64,000 nt of DNA from JAWSVE01 sp050789445 (GTDB taxonomy: Bacteria > Pseudomonadota > Gammaproteobacteria > Pseudomonadales > Cellvibrionaceae), in NCBI GenBank assembly GCA_050789445.1, contig JAILXR010000001.1:2480001-2544000 (forward strand), written 5' to 3'. A model generated the notes under the pieces. The model worked only from the letters and a program-made list of their open reading frames with translations, had not been told where the DNA came from and did no database searches. Within the stretch, counting starts at the first letter, position 1, and each line of letters starts with the position of its first letter. The position numbers and the translations under genes are program-made. This document shows positions 42,631-51,705 of the stretch, piece after piece.

Positions 42631-43224
42631 TTACAAAACACCTTTAGTCGATGGAGTAACATCACCTAGACGCTCATCCCTTGTTAAAGCCATTCTTAAA
42701 GCTCGACCAAACGCTTTGAAAACAGTTTCAATCTGATGATGCGCATTGGCGCCTCTTAGACAATCAATATGCAGTGTCACAAGCGCGTGATTGACAAAGC
42801 CTTGGAAAAATTCACGGAAAAGCTCGGTATCAAAAGCACCGATCCGCTTTTGTGTAAAATCGACATTCATAAATAAGCCAGGACGGCCTGAAAAATCGAC
42901 AACTACGCGAGATAACGCTTCGTCTAATGGAACATAAGAGTGCCCGTAGCGAATAATGCCTTTCTTTTCACCCAATGCTTTTGAAACTGCTTGCCCTAGC
43001 GTAATACCAATATCTTCAACCGTGTGATGATCATCAATTTGGTTATCACCATTGCAAACAACATCGATATCAATCAAACCATGTCGAGCGATTTGATCAA
43101 TCATGTGCTCAAGGAAGGGAACTCCGGTCGCCATTTTAGCTTTACCAGATCCGTCAAGATTCACAGAGACTGTGATTTGAGTTTCTAATGTGTCGCGATT
43201 AACACTGGCCGATCTCTCGGTCAT
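42631..43224 (-). CDS. hisB: imidazoleglycerol-phosphate dehydratase HisB
   Basis: 197 aa monofunctional IGPD without the N-terminal phosphatase of the enterobacterial HisB. The duplicated metal-binding blocks are present: FLEHMIDQIARHGLIDI, DDHHTVEDIGI and HALVTLHID, with FKAFGRALRMAL at the end. First gene of the histidine cluster. Confidence 0.96.
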   Translation of the reverse strand: MTERSASVNRDTLETQITVSVNLDGSGKAKMATGVPFLEHMIDQIARHGLIDIDVVCNGDNQIDDHHTVEDIGITLGQAVSKALGEKKGIIRYGHSYVPLDEALSRVVVDFSGRPGLFMNVDFTQKRIGAFDTELFREFFQGFVNHALVTLHIDCLRGANAHHQIETVFKAFGRALRMALTRDERLGDVTPSTKGVL

Positions 43225-43617
43225 TAGGCTTTCCTCTTTGAGGCCATCAAGAAAACTCGTCTGAGGTCAAAATGAGATGTTCACAACTCAATTAGAGACG
43301 AATGACAGCGAAAACAAGGCGGGCATTATACTGGTTTGAGGCTATGGCGGGCTAGTGAATTCCGGAGCTATAGATAAAGAATGAAAATTTATGAAGGGCA
43401 TAAACGACAAAGGTTCAAGAATTTAAAGATGTCGAGGCTAACCGAACTAAAGCTTCATGAAATCAAGCTCTTAATTAACATCCTGCGGCAATTCAATGGA
43501 TGTCGTGCAGGGGCCCTATCAGCAAAGGCACAACACACGCAAAGATGCCTAGTCAATAGTATTAGTCAATCAAATAGCCTCGTCTGCAATCTGGCTTCGG
43601 AGTATTTTGCTCTGTTT
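43225..43617. other. intergenic region upstream of hisB
   Basis: 390 bp without a supported gene. A rightward reading frame of 106 codons at 43381 exists but has no recognisable domain and partly overlaps the STAS gene, so I do not call it. Confidence 0.55.
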
Positions 43618-43935
43618 TCAGTGAGTTACATTAAAGAGCTGATCAAAATTAGAGCAACTCAAAACCTGTCTTACCGCTGGGCAGCATTCAGAGATGACTA
43701 AGTTCGCCTGCTCGACAGCCGCGAAATCTCTTAGTAAAAGCAACATACCTAAACCTGAACTATCGATGCCACGACATCGCTGAAAGTTAACAGCGTAACG
43801 TTCGAACTTTGGCCTAGATTGATAAGCAGTACAAAACTGCTCCAGAAGATTTGCGTTGAAGTACCCCGAGACAGCAATAATTAACGCTTTTTGATTTGGA
43901 GTCGCTTTCACGACAATTTGTGCAGATTCAGCCAA
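43618..43935 (-). CDS. STAS-domain protein
   Basis: 105-aa single STAS domain. The phosphorylatable serine region is GIDSSGLGMLLLLRD (S59/S60), as in anti-anti-sigma factors and in MlaB-type proteins. No kinase or phosphatase gene is beside it, so its partner is unknown. It lies near the start of the hisB leader and is transcribed leftward. Confidence 0.82.
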   Translation of the reverse strand: MAESAQIVVKATPNQKALIIAVSGYFNANLLEQFCTAYQSRPKFERYAVNFQRCRGIDSSGLGMLLLLRDFAAVEQANLVISECCPAVRQVLSCSNFDQLFNVTH

Positions 43936-44227
43936 AACATCACCTCATATACTTCATGTTCACAGCATGGCTTTACAGGCATCTGTATTTATTTTTTTAA
44001 TCCGTATCGCAACCAAGGCTTCAACATAATTCAGGTAGGCTTTTTGATGAAAGTGTTTAGCCTCCAAATTACTCCTTCCCTGAAAATGTTAAGAAAAGTA
44101 TATAGGACAAAGGGGTTAGACTAACTCGTCGACAGACAAATGGTGGTAAATAGAAAATCAGCGTCAAAATAAGCTGCTTTTATGAATTACCATCCAGAAA
44201 TGGCTCCTAAAGACAGCAAAATAGCTC

Positions 44228-45484
44228 TTATAAACCCATCGCTTTTTTTGCGATGAGGTTTTTCAACAAAGGGATGGAATTTAAACGCCCCATACCCTCA
44301 TTGCGTAAAATATGCAGTGCCGGTTTTGTACTCCCAAAAAGACGCTTAAAGCCCTCCATTGCTGCCATCATTGTGAGATTGTCTGGCTTCCTTTGTCGCT
44401 GATAGCGCTTTAACACTGAAAAATCATTAAGTGGAATTCCGCGTTTTTCTGCTCTCGCAATTTCACCCGCTAACACTTGAACATCGAGCAAACCTAAATT
44501 AACTCCCTGCCCCGCTAAAGGATGAATTGTATGTGCGGCGTCGCCAATTAATGCGACTCCTGGCTGAATATAATTAACAGCATGGCGTTGCCGCAAAGGA
44601 AAAGAAAAACGTTTTGCCACCGATTCAATTCGTCCTAATTTATTTTCAAACGCAACGGATAGCGCTTCTGAAAATTCCTCATCTGTTTTTGACATCATTT
44701 CTGGTGTAATTTCTTTTGAAAGCGACCATACAATCGAACAGTAATGGTCATCTCCGTCAACAGTTGTTAGCGGAAGAAAAGCTAAAGGCCCTGTACTTAT
44801 AAACCTCTGCCATGCTGTATTAGAATGAGACTTTTCTGTTCGCACTGTGGTGACAATCGCGTCATGCCCGTAATCCCACTCGCGAGTTTCCATCGACAAT
44901 TTTTTTCTAACGCCTGACTGCGCTCCATCTGCTGCTACCAATAATGCAGCCGTTATTTTTTTTTGTTTGTTTTTTTCATCTTTTAAAAGTATTTCGATAT
45001 TTGATTTTTCTTTTGTTGAAAGACTTTTTTCCGAAACTTTATCGCTTGAAACTCCATCGACCTGATTACTACGAAAAATTGTTACGTTAGGAAAATCTTG
45101 CAGACGTCTTAACAGTTCGGCTAACACTAATGAATTCTCAGCAATGTAGCCTAAATTCTCTTGTTTAAATTCATGGCTATTGAATTCGATGTTTGCTGTC
45201 CCTTCACCATCCCAAACAAACATTTTCTCGTAAGGAGTGACTCTATTTTTTTCAATAGAATCCCACACTGACAACCTCTGTAAAAAACGCTGGGAATTAC
45301 GCGTTAGTGCAATCACTCTGGGGTCAAATTCATTTCCTGAAAAAACTTTCGGAGACTGACCAGGATCAACAATGGCTATCGTCAAATGACGCGTATTAAA
45401 ATCTTCGGCAATTGCACAGGCCATGCTTGCCCCGACAAGACCCGCTCCGGCAATTACAATATCGTAGTGATTTAACTCAATCAT
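44228..45484 (-). CDS. UbiH/UbiF/VisC family FAD hydroxylase (UbiI-like)
   Basis: 418 aa flavin monooxygenase. The N-terminal FAD motif is YDIVIAGAGLVGASMACAIA, the second motif is LVAADGAQSGVR and the third is ALIGDAAHTIHPLAGQGVN. It acts in ubiquinone ring hydroxylation. Its location next to a UbiH homologue and pepP points to UbiI (VisC), the enzyme for the C5 step. Confidence 0.88.
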   Translation of the reverse strand: MIELNHYDIVIAGAGLVGASMACAIAEDFNTRHLTIAIVDPGQSPKVFSGNEFDPRVIALTRNSQRFLQRLSVWDSIEKNRVTPYEKMFVWDGEGTANIEFNSHEFKQENLGYIAENSLVLAELLRRLQDFPNVTIFRSNQVDGVSSDKVSEKSLSTKEKSNIEILLKDEKNKQKKITAALLVAADGAQSGVRKKLSMETREWDYGHDAIVTTVRTEKSHSNTAWQRFISTGPLAFLPLTTVDGDDHYCSIVWSLSKEITPEMMSKTDEEFSEALSVAFENKLGRIESVAKRFSFPLRQRHAVNYIQPGVALIGDAAHTIHPLAGQGVNLGLLDVQVLAGEIARAEKRGIPLNDFSVLKRYQRQRKPDNLTMMAAMEGFKRLFGSTKPALHILRNEGMGRLNSIPLLKNLIAKKAMGL

Positions 45485-45521
45485 TTTTAATTTTTCTTTG
45501 CCTTTAACGATTTTTTGTTAA

Positions 45522-46769
45522 TTAGGTTAGTCCCATCGTTCTTTTAGCAAGCATGGGAGTGGCACCTGGAAGAGCATCCAATGCCAGCAAACCAATATTC
45601 CTTAAAACTGATTTTGTAGCTGAAGAAGACGAAAACCATTCTACAAAATTATCACTCAACGACACTGTAGCAAGCTGATCAACATGTTGAGCTTGAATGT
45701 ATTGCTGAAGAACATTTAAATCCCCAATTGAACCATTTTGTTTAGAAGCTGATTCTAGAATTGCACTGAGTGAGTAACAATCTCGTAAGGCCAAGTTAAA
45801 ACCTTGGCCTGCGACAGGATGTAAAAAATGTGCGGCATTCCCCATTAAGACCAATGAACGGCGCACTTGTTCTTTAGCTAATTGCAATTTCAATGGGTAT
45901 TGAAATCTTTGGCTGACACGAACAAAATGTCCTTGCCTAAAGCCAAAACGATTTTGTAACTGCTCGAGAAATTTGCCTTCATCACAATCTATCAGCAACT
46001 GGTTGTTTTCTGGTAACGTCCAGACAAGCGCCATCGTTTTATTGTTGTTTTTCGAATCACATAAAGGCAACAGCGCTATCGGGCCTTGATCTGTAAACCT
46101 CTCGTAAGCAACACCATTATGAGGCTTGTCGCATTCAACATTGGCAATCAATGCATGCTGATGATAATTTTTTTCTTCTACTTGAATACCTATCTGCTGA
46201 CTGAGAGCTGAATTTGCACCATCGGCAATAACGGTTAGTTCAGCATTGATACTTATTTTTTTATCAAGAGTATTTTTCTCGAAGGAAGAATCGTCATTCT
46301 GCGATTGAATATCAATTCGATAACCATTTTTTTGTGGCGTTAATTTTTTTACTGATGCTGGAGCAATAATATTAATATTCTTGTATTTGGATAACTCAGC
46401 CATCAATACTTTACCGAACCATGCATTCTCTACAACATAACCCACTGCATGCATGTCATAATCTTTAGCTTCGATAAGACTGCCGCCAAAGTGATTCTTG
46501 TCTGACACATGAACTTTCGATATCTCAGAGACATGGTTTTTAAGGGTTTTCCAAATACCAGACTGCTCAAGAATATCTTTAGAACCAGCGGCTATTGCTG
46601 TAGAGCGTGAATCGAAACTCGGCTGGTAAGTGTCAGAAATTGATTCAGCAGATTTATTCGAGAGCGCCAGAGGAAATGATTCGATCAGTGTGATCGACCA
46701 ATTTATTTTTTTTTGGGCTAACAAGATAGCTAAACAAATACCCACCATACCACCACCAATGATGGCGAT
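45522..46769 (-). CDS. ubiH: UbiH, 2-octaprenyl-6-methoxyphenol hydroxylase, with no standard start codon
   Basis: FAD hydroxylase of the ubiquinone pathway. The domain order is normal (QPSFDSRSTAIA, VIADGANSALSQQ, LMGNAAHFLHPVAGQGFNLAL). The FAD motif IIGGGMVGICLAI begins before the first in-frame ATG (46748), and between the pepP stop (46851-46853) and that ATG there is no ATG, GTG or TTG in frame. Start codons that keep the motif are ATC at 46769 (placed here) or ATT at 46835. Translation from the ATG alone would delete the GGG of the Rossmann motif. pepP is upstream by 82 bp in the same frame. Confidence 0.85.
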   Translation of the reverse strand: MAIIGGGMVGICLAILLAQKKINWSITLIESFPLALSNKSAESISDTYQPSFDSRSTAIAAGSKDILEQSGIWKTLKNHVSEISKVHVSDKNHFGGSLIEAKDYDMHAVGYVVENAWFGKVLMAELSKYKNINIIAPASVKKLTPQKNGYRIDIQSQNDDSSFEKNTLDKKISINAELTVIADGANSALSQQIGIQVEEKNYHQHALIANVECDKPHNGVAYERFTDQGPIALLPLCDSKNNNKTMALVWTLPENNQLLIDCDEGKFLEQLQNRFGFRQGHFVRVSQRFQYPLKLQLAKEQVRRSLVLMGNAAHFLHPVAGQGFNLALRDCYSLSAILESASKQNGSIGDLNVLQQYIQAQHVDQLATVSLSDNFVEWFSSSSATKSVLRNIGLLALDALPGATPMLAKRTMGLT

Positions 46770-46850
46770 ATCTGTATTGCCCTCTTCTGTATTTTTTTCA
46801 GTGCGGGCTTGTGTATTGTTATCTAGGTTATTAATAGTGGTATCTTTTAA

Positions 46851-48164
46851 TTATGAAGCCATTAATGCTTCTATTTCATCTACGGTTCTTGGAGCGCCAG
46901 CACTGAGAATTTCACAACCCGTTTTTGTGACAAGCACATCATCTTCGATTCGAATTCCAATACCCCGCCATTTTTCTTCAACAGTTTCATCCGTCGGTGA
47001 CACATAAATACCTGGCTCGACCGTCATGACCATTCCTGGCTCTAATACTCGCCATTCACCACCGACCTTATAATCACCGACATCATGAACATCCATCCCG
47101 AGCCAATGTCCTACACGATGCATATAAAAACGTTTGTACCCTTCTGTTTTTATTAACTCGTCCACATCACCTTTTAACAAACCCAATTCAACTAAACCTG
47201 AAGTAATTACTCTAACGGATTCTTCGTGAGGATCATTCCAATGATGCTTTGTTGTAATCACTTTCATTGCAGCTGTTTGCGCCGCCAATGTTAATTCATA
47301 AAGCGCTTTTTGTTCCGGTGAGAATTTTCCACTAACGGGAAAAGTACGCGTGATATCTGATGCGTAATTATCTAATTCGCAACCTGCGTCGATCAATAAC
47401 AAATCACCGCTTTTTAATTTTTGATTATTTTCAACGTAATGAAGAATGCAGGCATTATCACCACTCCCAACAATTGGATTGTAGGCAACATTTGGAGCAC
47501 CACTCATTCCAAATTCATGTTTCATTTCTGCTTCGACTTGATATTCATACATGCCTGGCTTACAAACTCGCATTGCTCTCGCATGTGCATTCGCAGAAAT
47601 TTCTCCCGCTCTTTTCATGATACGAATTTCAGCAGCGCTTTTAAATAAACGCATGTCATGCAAAAAATGATCGAGATCAGAAAACTCACCAGGCGGGGTG
47701 GCACCTGCTCGCACTTTCGCGCGAATGCTGTTCACCCAATTCATTACGTCTTGATCGAATGCGGCGTTTTTCCCCATCGCGTAATAAACTCTTTCGGTAC
47801 CTTCAATTAATCCTGGTAAGATTTCGTCAATATCATCGATAGGAAATGCATCGTCTGCACCAAAATCTTTACACGCTCCTTCTGGCCCAGAAATGTATCC
47901 ATCCCAAATTTCCTTTTCGATATCTTTTTCGCGAACAAACATGACAGTTTCGCCATGCTCTCTACCGGGTACTAAAACCAAAACGGCTTCTGGTTCATTG
48001 AATCCGGTTAAGTAAAAAAAATCGCTGTCTTGTCGAAACAAAAAATCAGCGTCACGATTGCGCACCTTCATTGCAGCAGAAGGGATAATAGCGATGCTAT
48101 CTGGCTCCATCAGCTCCATTAATGTTTTTCGTCGTCGTGCAAATTCTTGCTTAGAGATACTCAT
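46851..48164 (-). CDS. pepP: Xaa-Pro aminopeptidase P
   Basis: 437 aa from the ATG at 48164 (preceded by GGAAAAGTG); a GTG at 48167 is adjacent. An N-terminal creatinase-type domain precedes the pita-bread metallopeptidase core: metal ligands in LLIDAGCELDNYASDITRTF, HRVGHWLGMDVHD, VMTVEPGIYV and IGIRIEDDVLV. It removes N-terminal residues before proline. The order ygfB-pepP-ubiH is conserved. Confidence 0.95.
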   Translation of the reverse strand: MSISKQEFARRRKTLMELMEPDSIAIIPSAAMKVRNRDADFLFRQDSDFFYLTGFNEPEAVLVLVPGREHGETVMFVREKDIEKEIWDGYISGPEGACKDFGADDAFPIDDIDEILPGLIEGTERVYYAMGKNAAFDQDVMNWVNSIRAKVRAGATPPGEFSDLDHFLHDMRLFKSAAEIRIMKRAGEISANAHARAMRVCKPGMYEYQVEAEMKHEFGMSGAPNVAYNPIVGSGDNACILHYVENNQKLKSGDLLLIDAGCELDNYASDITRTFPVSGKFSPEQKALYELTLAAQTAAMKVITTKHHWNDPHEESVRVITSGLVELGLLKGDVDELIKTEGYKRFYMHRVGHWLGMDVHDVGDYKVGGEWRVLEPGMVMTVEPGIYVSPTDETVEEKWRGIGIRIEDDVLVTKTGCEILSAGAPRTVDEIEALMAS

Positions 48165-48203
48165 CACTTTTCCGTTACATTCAAAATATAATTTTAATCT
48201 TAA

Positions 48204-48821
48204 TCAGTGCATGATTGGTGAGCCAACACCATGGTTATCACCATCGGCCGTAATCCCTATTTCCATAAAAACGGCTTTGACAGCCACTTGGACGTAATCA
48301 ACAATTTCCATGTAATCATTTTCACTTTCTTCGTCTTCAGCATCATCAGGATTAATTTGCACAAAGGATGCAAAGTCTCTCAAAATTCCTGAGACTTCTT
48401 CGCTAAGCTTTGTATCGCCATTAATACCAGAAGTACCAAAACCTGACAAAAAGCCATGACACCAATGACTAAGAGAACTAATACGCTGATCTAAATCTGT
48501 ATCGTCATCTGGCAATAACAGATCTAATTCAAACTGCTCACCTTTAAATTGCTCAAGAGTATTTACATACAGCTCATCAAAGAACTGGCTTGCATGGCCA
48601 TCAAGCTCTGCTGCCTCGATAAAATTAATATCAAGAAATTCTAAAGCATTTTTCTGCCATTGATTTTCATCAAAGCGATTGCCGCCACTCAATTGGCCAC
48701 ACAACATGCCATGTAACTCTGCAGGACTGTTAAGAGCTCCTAGTGAGACGAATAAATCTGCCACACCATCAAAATCAGGTAGAGCGTTAGGGTTTTCAGT
48801 ATCAAGGGTTGGGGAATTCAT
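48204..48821 (-). CDS. ygfB: YgfB/UPF0149 family protein
   Basis: 205 aa, acidic. The pattern ELHGMLCGQLSGG and LSHWCHGFLSGFGTSGI, with a C-terminal acidic helix ending in VQVAVKAVFMEIG, is the UPF0149 (YgfB) family. It has no established enzymatic role. It is the first gene before pepP, as in E. coli. Confidence 0.9.
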   Translation of the reverse strand: MNSPTLDTENPNALPDFDGVADLFVSLGALNSPAELHGMLCGQLSGGNRFDENQWQKNALEFLDINFIEAAELDGHASQFFDELYVNTLEQFKGEQFELDLLLPDDDTDLDQRISSLSHWCHGFLSGFGTSGINGDTKLSEEVSGILRDFASFVQINPDDAEDEESENDYMEIVDYVQVAVKAVFMEIGITADGDNHGVGSPIMH

Positions 48822-49275
48822 AATCTATAGTTCACAATCTAAAAGTAAGCATATTAGGTCATCATTAAGGGCGTAAATGTTATCACGAATAATATGCTCA
48901 ATCCTTGGATTATCTGCCCAAGAATTGTCCAAACGGCTGTCAGCAAATGATACGGACCGGCGACATGAAAGGCTTAATCAGTTAGCAACCTCGCTTAGCC
49001 TTCTCGTCGAAAAGAATACTCAAAAGAATAAATGCATGTGATAGACGTCATATATCGACAATTGACCCCCTTAAGTCGACAAAATATAGTACTGGCGATC
49101 CATTTATGGTGCGATACTCTCATTCTTTAGAAAATCACTATCGTATTTATCGCTATATTCATTGGCACTTTTTGCTGTGTGCTTTGTTATACTTTTGTTT
49201 TTATCCCTATGTTTTTTTATCATTAGATTTTAAGAGTGCATAGGCTAAGTAAGAACGACGACCAAGACCGCTATA
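48822..49275. other. divergent intergenic region
   Basis: 454 bp between ygfB and a rightward small gene. No gene is supported. It should contain promoters in both directions; I cannot place them with confidence. It contains AT-rich stretches and no long inverted repeat. Confidence 0.5.
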
Positions 49276-49485
49276 ATGACTGAATCAGCTATCACTACTC
49301 TCGAAGATAAACTTGATCAATTGATTCGACTCTGCGATCGACTCAAGCAAGAAAATGAGGCGTATCAAGAAAAAGAATCGAAATGGTTACGTGAACGTAC
49401 TCGACTCGTTGAAAAAAACGAATTAGCTCGTACTCGCGTCGAAGCTATGATTTCAAAACTAAAAAATCTAGAAGCAGAATCATAA
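49276..49485 (+). CDS. TIGR02449-type coiled-coil protein
   Basis: 69 aa, almost entirely coiled coil (EDKLDQLIRLCDRLKQENE, then LRERTRLVEKNELARTRVE). This matches the TIGR02449 family, a small protein next to zapA in gammaproteobacteria, comparable to ZapB by size and coiled coil. A direct role in division is plausible from position but not shown. Confidence 0.85.
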   Translation: MTESAITTLEDKLDQLIRLCDRLKQENEAYQEKESKWLRERTRLVEKNELARTRVEAMISKLKNLEAES

Positions 49486-49513
49486 CTAAAGACTCTTTTA
49501 AACACTTAAAGCC

Positions 49514-49825
49514 ATGGACAATGCTATGAGTAACAATCCCACAATATCAGTTAGCCTCTTAGATAAGGATTATCAAGTTGCCTGCCCAGTGGATGAGCAA
49601 GAAGCATTATTCCGTGCTGCACGTCATCTTGATCAAAGACTTCGTGCCATTCGCGATCAAGGCAGCATCATTGGCCTTGAGCGAATCGCCATTATGGCCG
49701 CTCTGAATCTTAGCTTTGAACTTCAAACGACTCAGAGTAAATCGTCTTCTGGCGCGCTGAGCGAAGAATTAATTAGCTCTCTCACTGAAACGGTTGACAA
49801 AGCTTTACATCGCCTTCGGACTTAA
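49514..49825 (+). CDS. zapA: ZapA, FtsZ-ring-associated protein
   Basis: 103 aa. It opens with PTISVSLLDKDYQVACP, the ZapA start, and has the RHLDQRLRAIRDQG and GLERIAIMAALNLSFEL blocks followed by a C-terminal helix. It crosslinks FtsZ filaments. It lies just upstream of 6S RNA as in E. coli. The start is ATG at 49514; a second ATG at 49526 is possible. Confidence 0.93.
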   Translation: MDNAMSNNPTISVSLLDKDYQVACPVDEQEALFRAARHLDQRLRAIRDQGSIIGLERIAIMAALNLSFELQTTQSKSSSGALSEELISSLTETVDKALHRLRT

Positions 49826-50077
49826 TCACTTTGCACGCGGTTTGTAGCTGCTCTGCTCTCCTCAAAAGAAATTTCCATTTGTTCATGATAATACGAAAAG
49901 CTATAGCTTGTTTTATTCTGGTATAAAAATCGGCCAAGTTGATTAAACAGATTTTCTTTTTATGGCGACGAACTAGAAAAAGCCCTCGTAACTAATAGTT
50001 ATCAATAATTCTTTTTCCACTCCTAAAAAATACAAAAAAACGGTTTCTTCAAAATTTGAAAGCGTTATACTAAAGAC

Positions 50078-50252
50078 ATCCCTGAGGTGTTCGCCAGTCG
50101 AAAAGTCCTTGAGCCGATAATACTTACCCGGGAGTCTTTTGTAGTATTGTGTGTATGTCCGCCTGACGGAAAACCTAATATGCTACCGAGACAACCACCT
50201 TGAACCTTTACGGTTCGAGGCCACGTTGACAGCGGCACCGTTGGGGCATTAT
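50078..50252 (+). ncRNA. ssrS: 6S RNA
   Basis: About 175 nt between zapA and the folate cyclo-ligase gene, the usual place. It contains the conserved 5' part (CCTGAGGTGTTCGCCAGTCG then CCTTGAGCCGATAATACTT), the central bubble (TATGTCCGCCTGACGGA), the loop pair CTTGAACCTTTACGGTTCGAGG and a 3' end GGCACCGTTGGGGCATT that pairs with the 5' end. TATACT at 50066-50071 is a -10, and a T-run follows. 6S RNA binds RNA polymerase and slows it in stationary phase. Confidence 0.92.
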
Positions 50253-50408
50253 TTTTTTCTTTTTTATTTATCTTTTCTTCGATTTATCTATCTCGATAAT
50301 AACATCAGAAATCCCTTGTTTTATAGTCTATAATTCTCGCCTATCAAACCCTAGCGCATAAAAACCTCATCCATTAATGAATCATCATTAACTTGGCAGC
50401 ATTTAGTC

Positions 50409-51089
50409 GTGACAAATAATAAAGATGTAAACTTTCGAGAAGAACGAAATAATATCCGTAAAGAATCCAGAGAAAGACGCCGCTCACTGTCTTTTAATGA
50501 ACAAGCTGTTGCCTCTGAATCCTTACAAACAATAATCCAGCGACAACCTTTTTTTCTTCGCAGTAAGACGCTGGGTTATTACATCGCTAACGACGGAGAA
50601 ATTGATCCGTCGTCAATTGCTAACCTTCGCAGTCAACTTTGTAAAAAGTTTTACTTACCTGTTTTACAACCGCTGAATACCGGAAAGCTTTGGTTTTTAT
50701 TACACGATGAAAATACTAGCAATAATTCTTCAATGAAATTAAATCGCTTTGGAATACCAGAGCCCCGCATAGCAGGGAATCCAATTCCTTTATTTACACT
50801 TGATGTAGTCTTCATGCCGTTAGTTGCATTTGATAAAACGGGTGCACGCTTAGGAATGGGAGGAGGTTTTTATGATCGGAGTTTTTCTTTTAAGAAAAAT
50901 AATTTTTCGAGTAACAAACCCTTATTAATAGGTCTCGCTCATCATTGCCAAGAATGGAATTTATTGCCAACAGAATCTTGGGATATTCCACTTGACGCAA
51001 TCATTACAGACAACGGAATTTTTTCTTGCGAGAAAACAAAAAAAGAAAAGACACAAAGAAATTTTTTACAAGGCGATTTAAGGTTTTAG
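50409..51089 (+). CDS. ygfA: 5-formyltetrahydrofolate cyclo-ligase
   Basis: 226 aa. It starts with GTG at 50409. The family pattern is visible: RKESRERRRSLSFNEQAVAS, LGYYIANDGEID, LDVVFMPLVAFDKTGARLGMGGGFYDRS (parts) and GLAHHCQEW. It turns 5-formyl-THF into 5,10-methenyl-THF using ATP. It directly follows 6S RNA, as in many gammaproteobacteria. Confidence 0.95.
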   Translation: MTNNKDVNFREERNNIRKESRERRRSLSFNEQAVASESLQTIIQRQPFFLRSKTLGYYIANDGEIDPSSIANLRSQLCKKFYLPVLQPLNTGKLWFLLHDENTSNNSSMKLNRFGIPEPRIAGNPIPLFTLDVVFMPLVAFDKTGARLGMGGGFYDRSFSFKKNNFSSNKPLLIGLAHHCQEWNLLPTESWDIPLDAIITDNGIFSCEKTKKEKTQRNFLQGDLRF

Positions 51090-51201
51090 TGATGTGCATA
51101 TAAAGCAATAAAGCACACGAAGAACAGCAAGCTCAAAAAATTAAATCACAACTTTCATCCAAACTGGCTCGCTTAACAAACCAAATTTTAAAAAATTAAA
51201 T

Positions 51202-51360
51202 TTATCTTTGAGCAACGATGCCTTGATGTAATGCCGATGGCGCTTCTTGTTTCTCTGCTTCAAAAGGATTACTAAAACCAACGCTGCTAATCAACACACC
51301 GATAAAAAAAACTATGACTGCAATCGTTAGTATGTCGTTTTTTAATGGAACCGCTTTCAC
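51202..51360 (-). CDS. small single-pass membrane protein
   Basis: 52 aa, GTG start at 51360 with GGAG a few bases upstream. A hydrophobic helix (ILTIAVIVFFIGVLISSVGF) is followed by a polar tail ending ALHQGIVAQR. Good ribosome-binding site and amino-acid composition support it; there is no comparative evidence. Confidence 0.55.
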   Translation of the reverse strand: MKAVPLKNDILTIAVIVFFIGVLISSVGFSNPFEAEKQEAPSALHQGIVAQR

Positions 51361-51624
51361 TGTTATCTCCTCAACTTTTCAATTTCATTTTGTCAGCCAC
51401 CCAGACTAGTTTTCATCAAAAATCTTTCTAAAACGGGAGGTTATGATGAAATAGCTATCTAGTTTCTAGCTAGCTTTCTTATTAATGACTAAGCAATAAA
51501 GAGGCCAATACTGGTTGTTTATTGTTCTGTGAACAGTGTCTCACTGGGGAACTTTTGTTAAATACTTAGAGGGTAGTGATTAATAAAAGCTAGAGTTGAA
51601 TCGAATAAGACCATGCAGGGAAAG

Positions 51625-51669
51625 TTCGAAAGTGACACTTTTTGTCTAACACAAAGTGTCACTTTCGAA
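51625..51669 (-). terminator. 17-bp perfect inverted repeat downstream of ilvA
   Basis: Arms 51625-51641 and 51653-51669 are perfectly complementary, with a short loop. It lies 36 bp past the ilvA stop on the minus strand and likely ends that transcript, though no U-run is obvious. Confidence 0.6.
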
Positions 51670-51705
51670 ATTAGCTTATTGAATGAGTGATCTATATTGG
51701 AACAA

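Noticed and set aside
43381..43701. Rightward frame of 106 codons upstream of hisB
   Set aside because: It has no recognisable domain and its end overlaps the STAS gene.
50151..50333. Rightward 60-codon frame after zapA
   Set aside because: It lies in 6S RNA and its trailing sequence; no domain.
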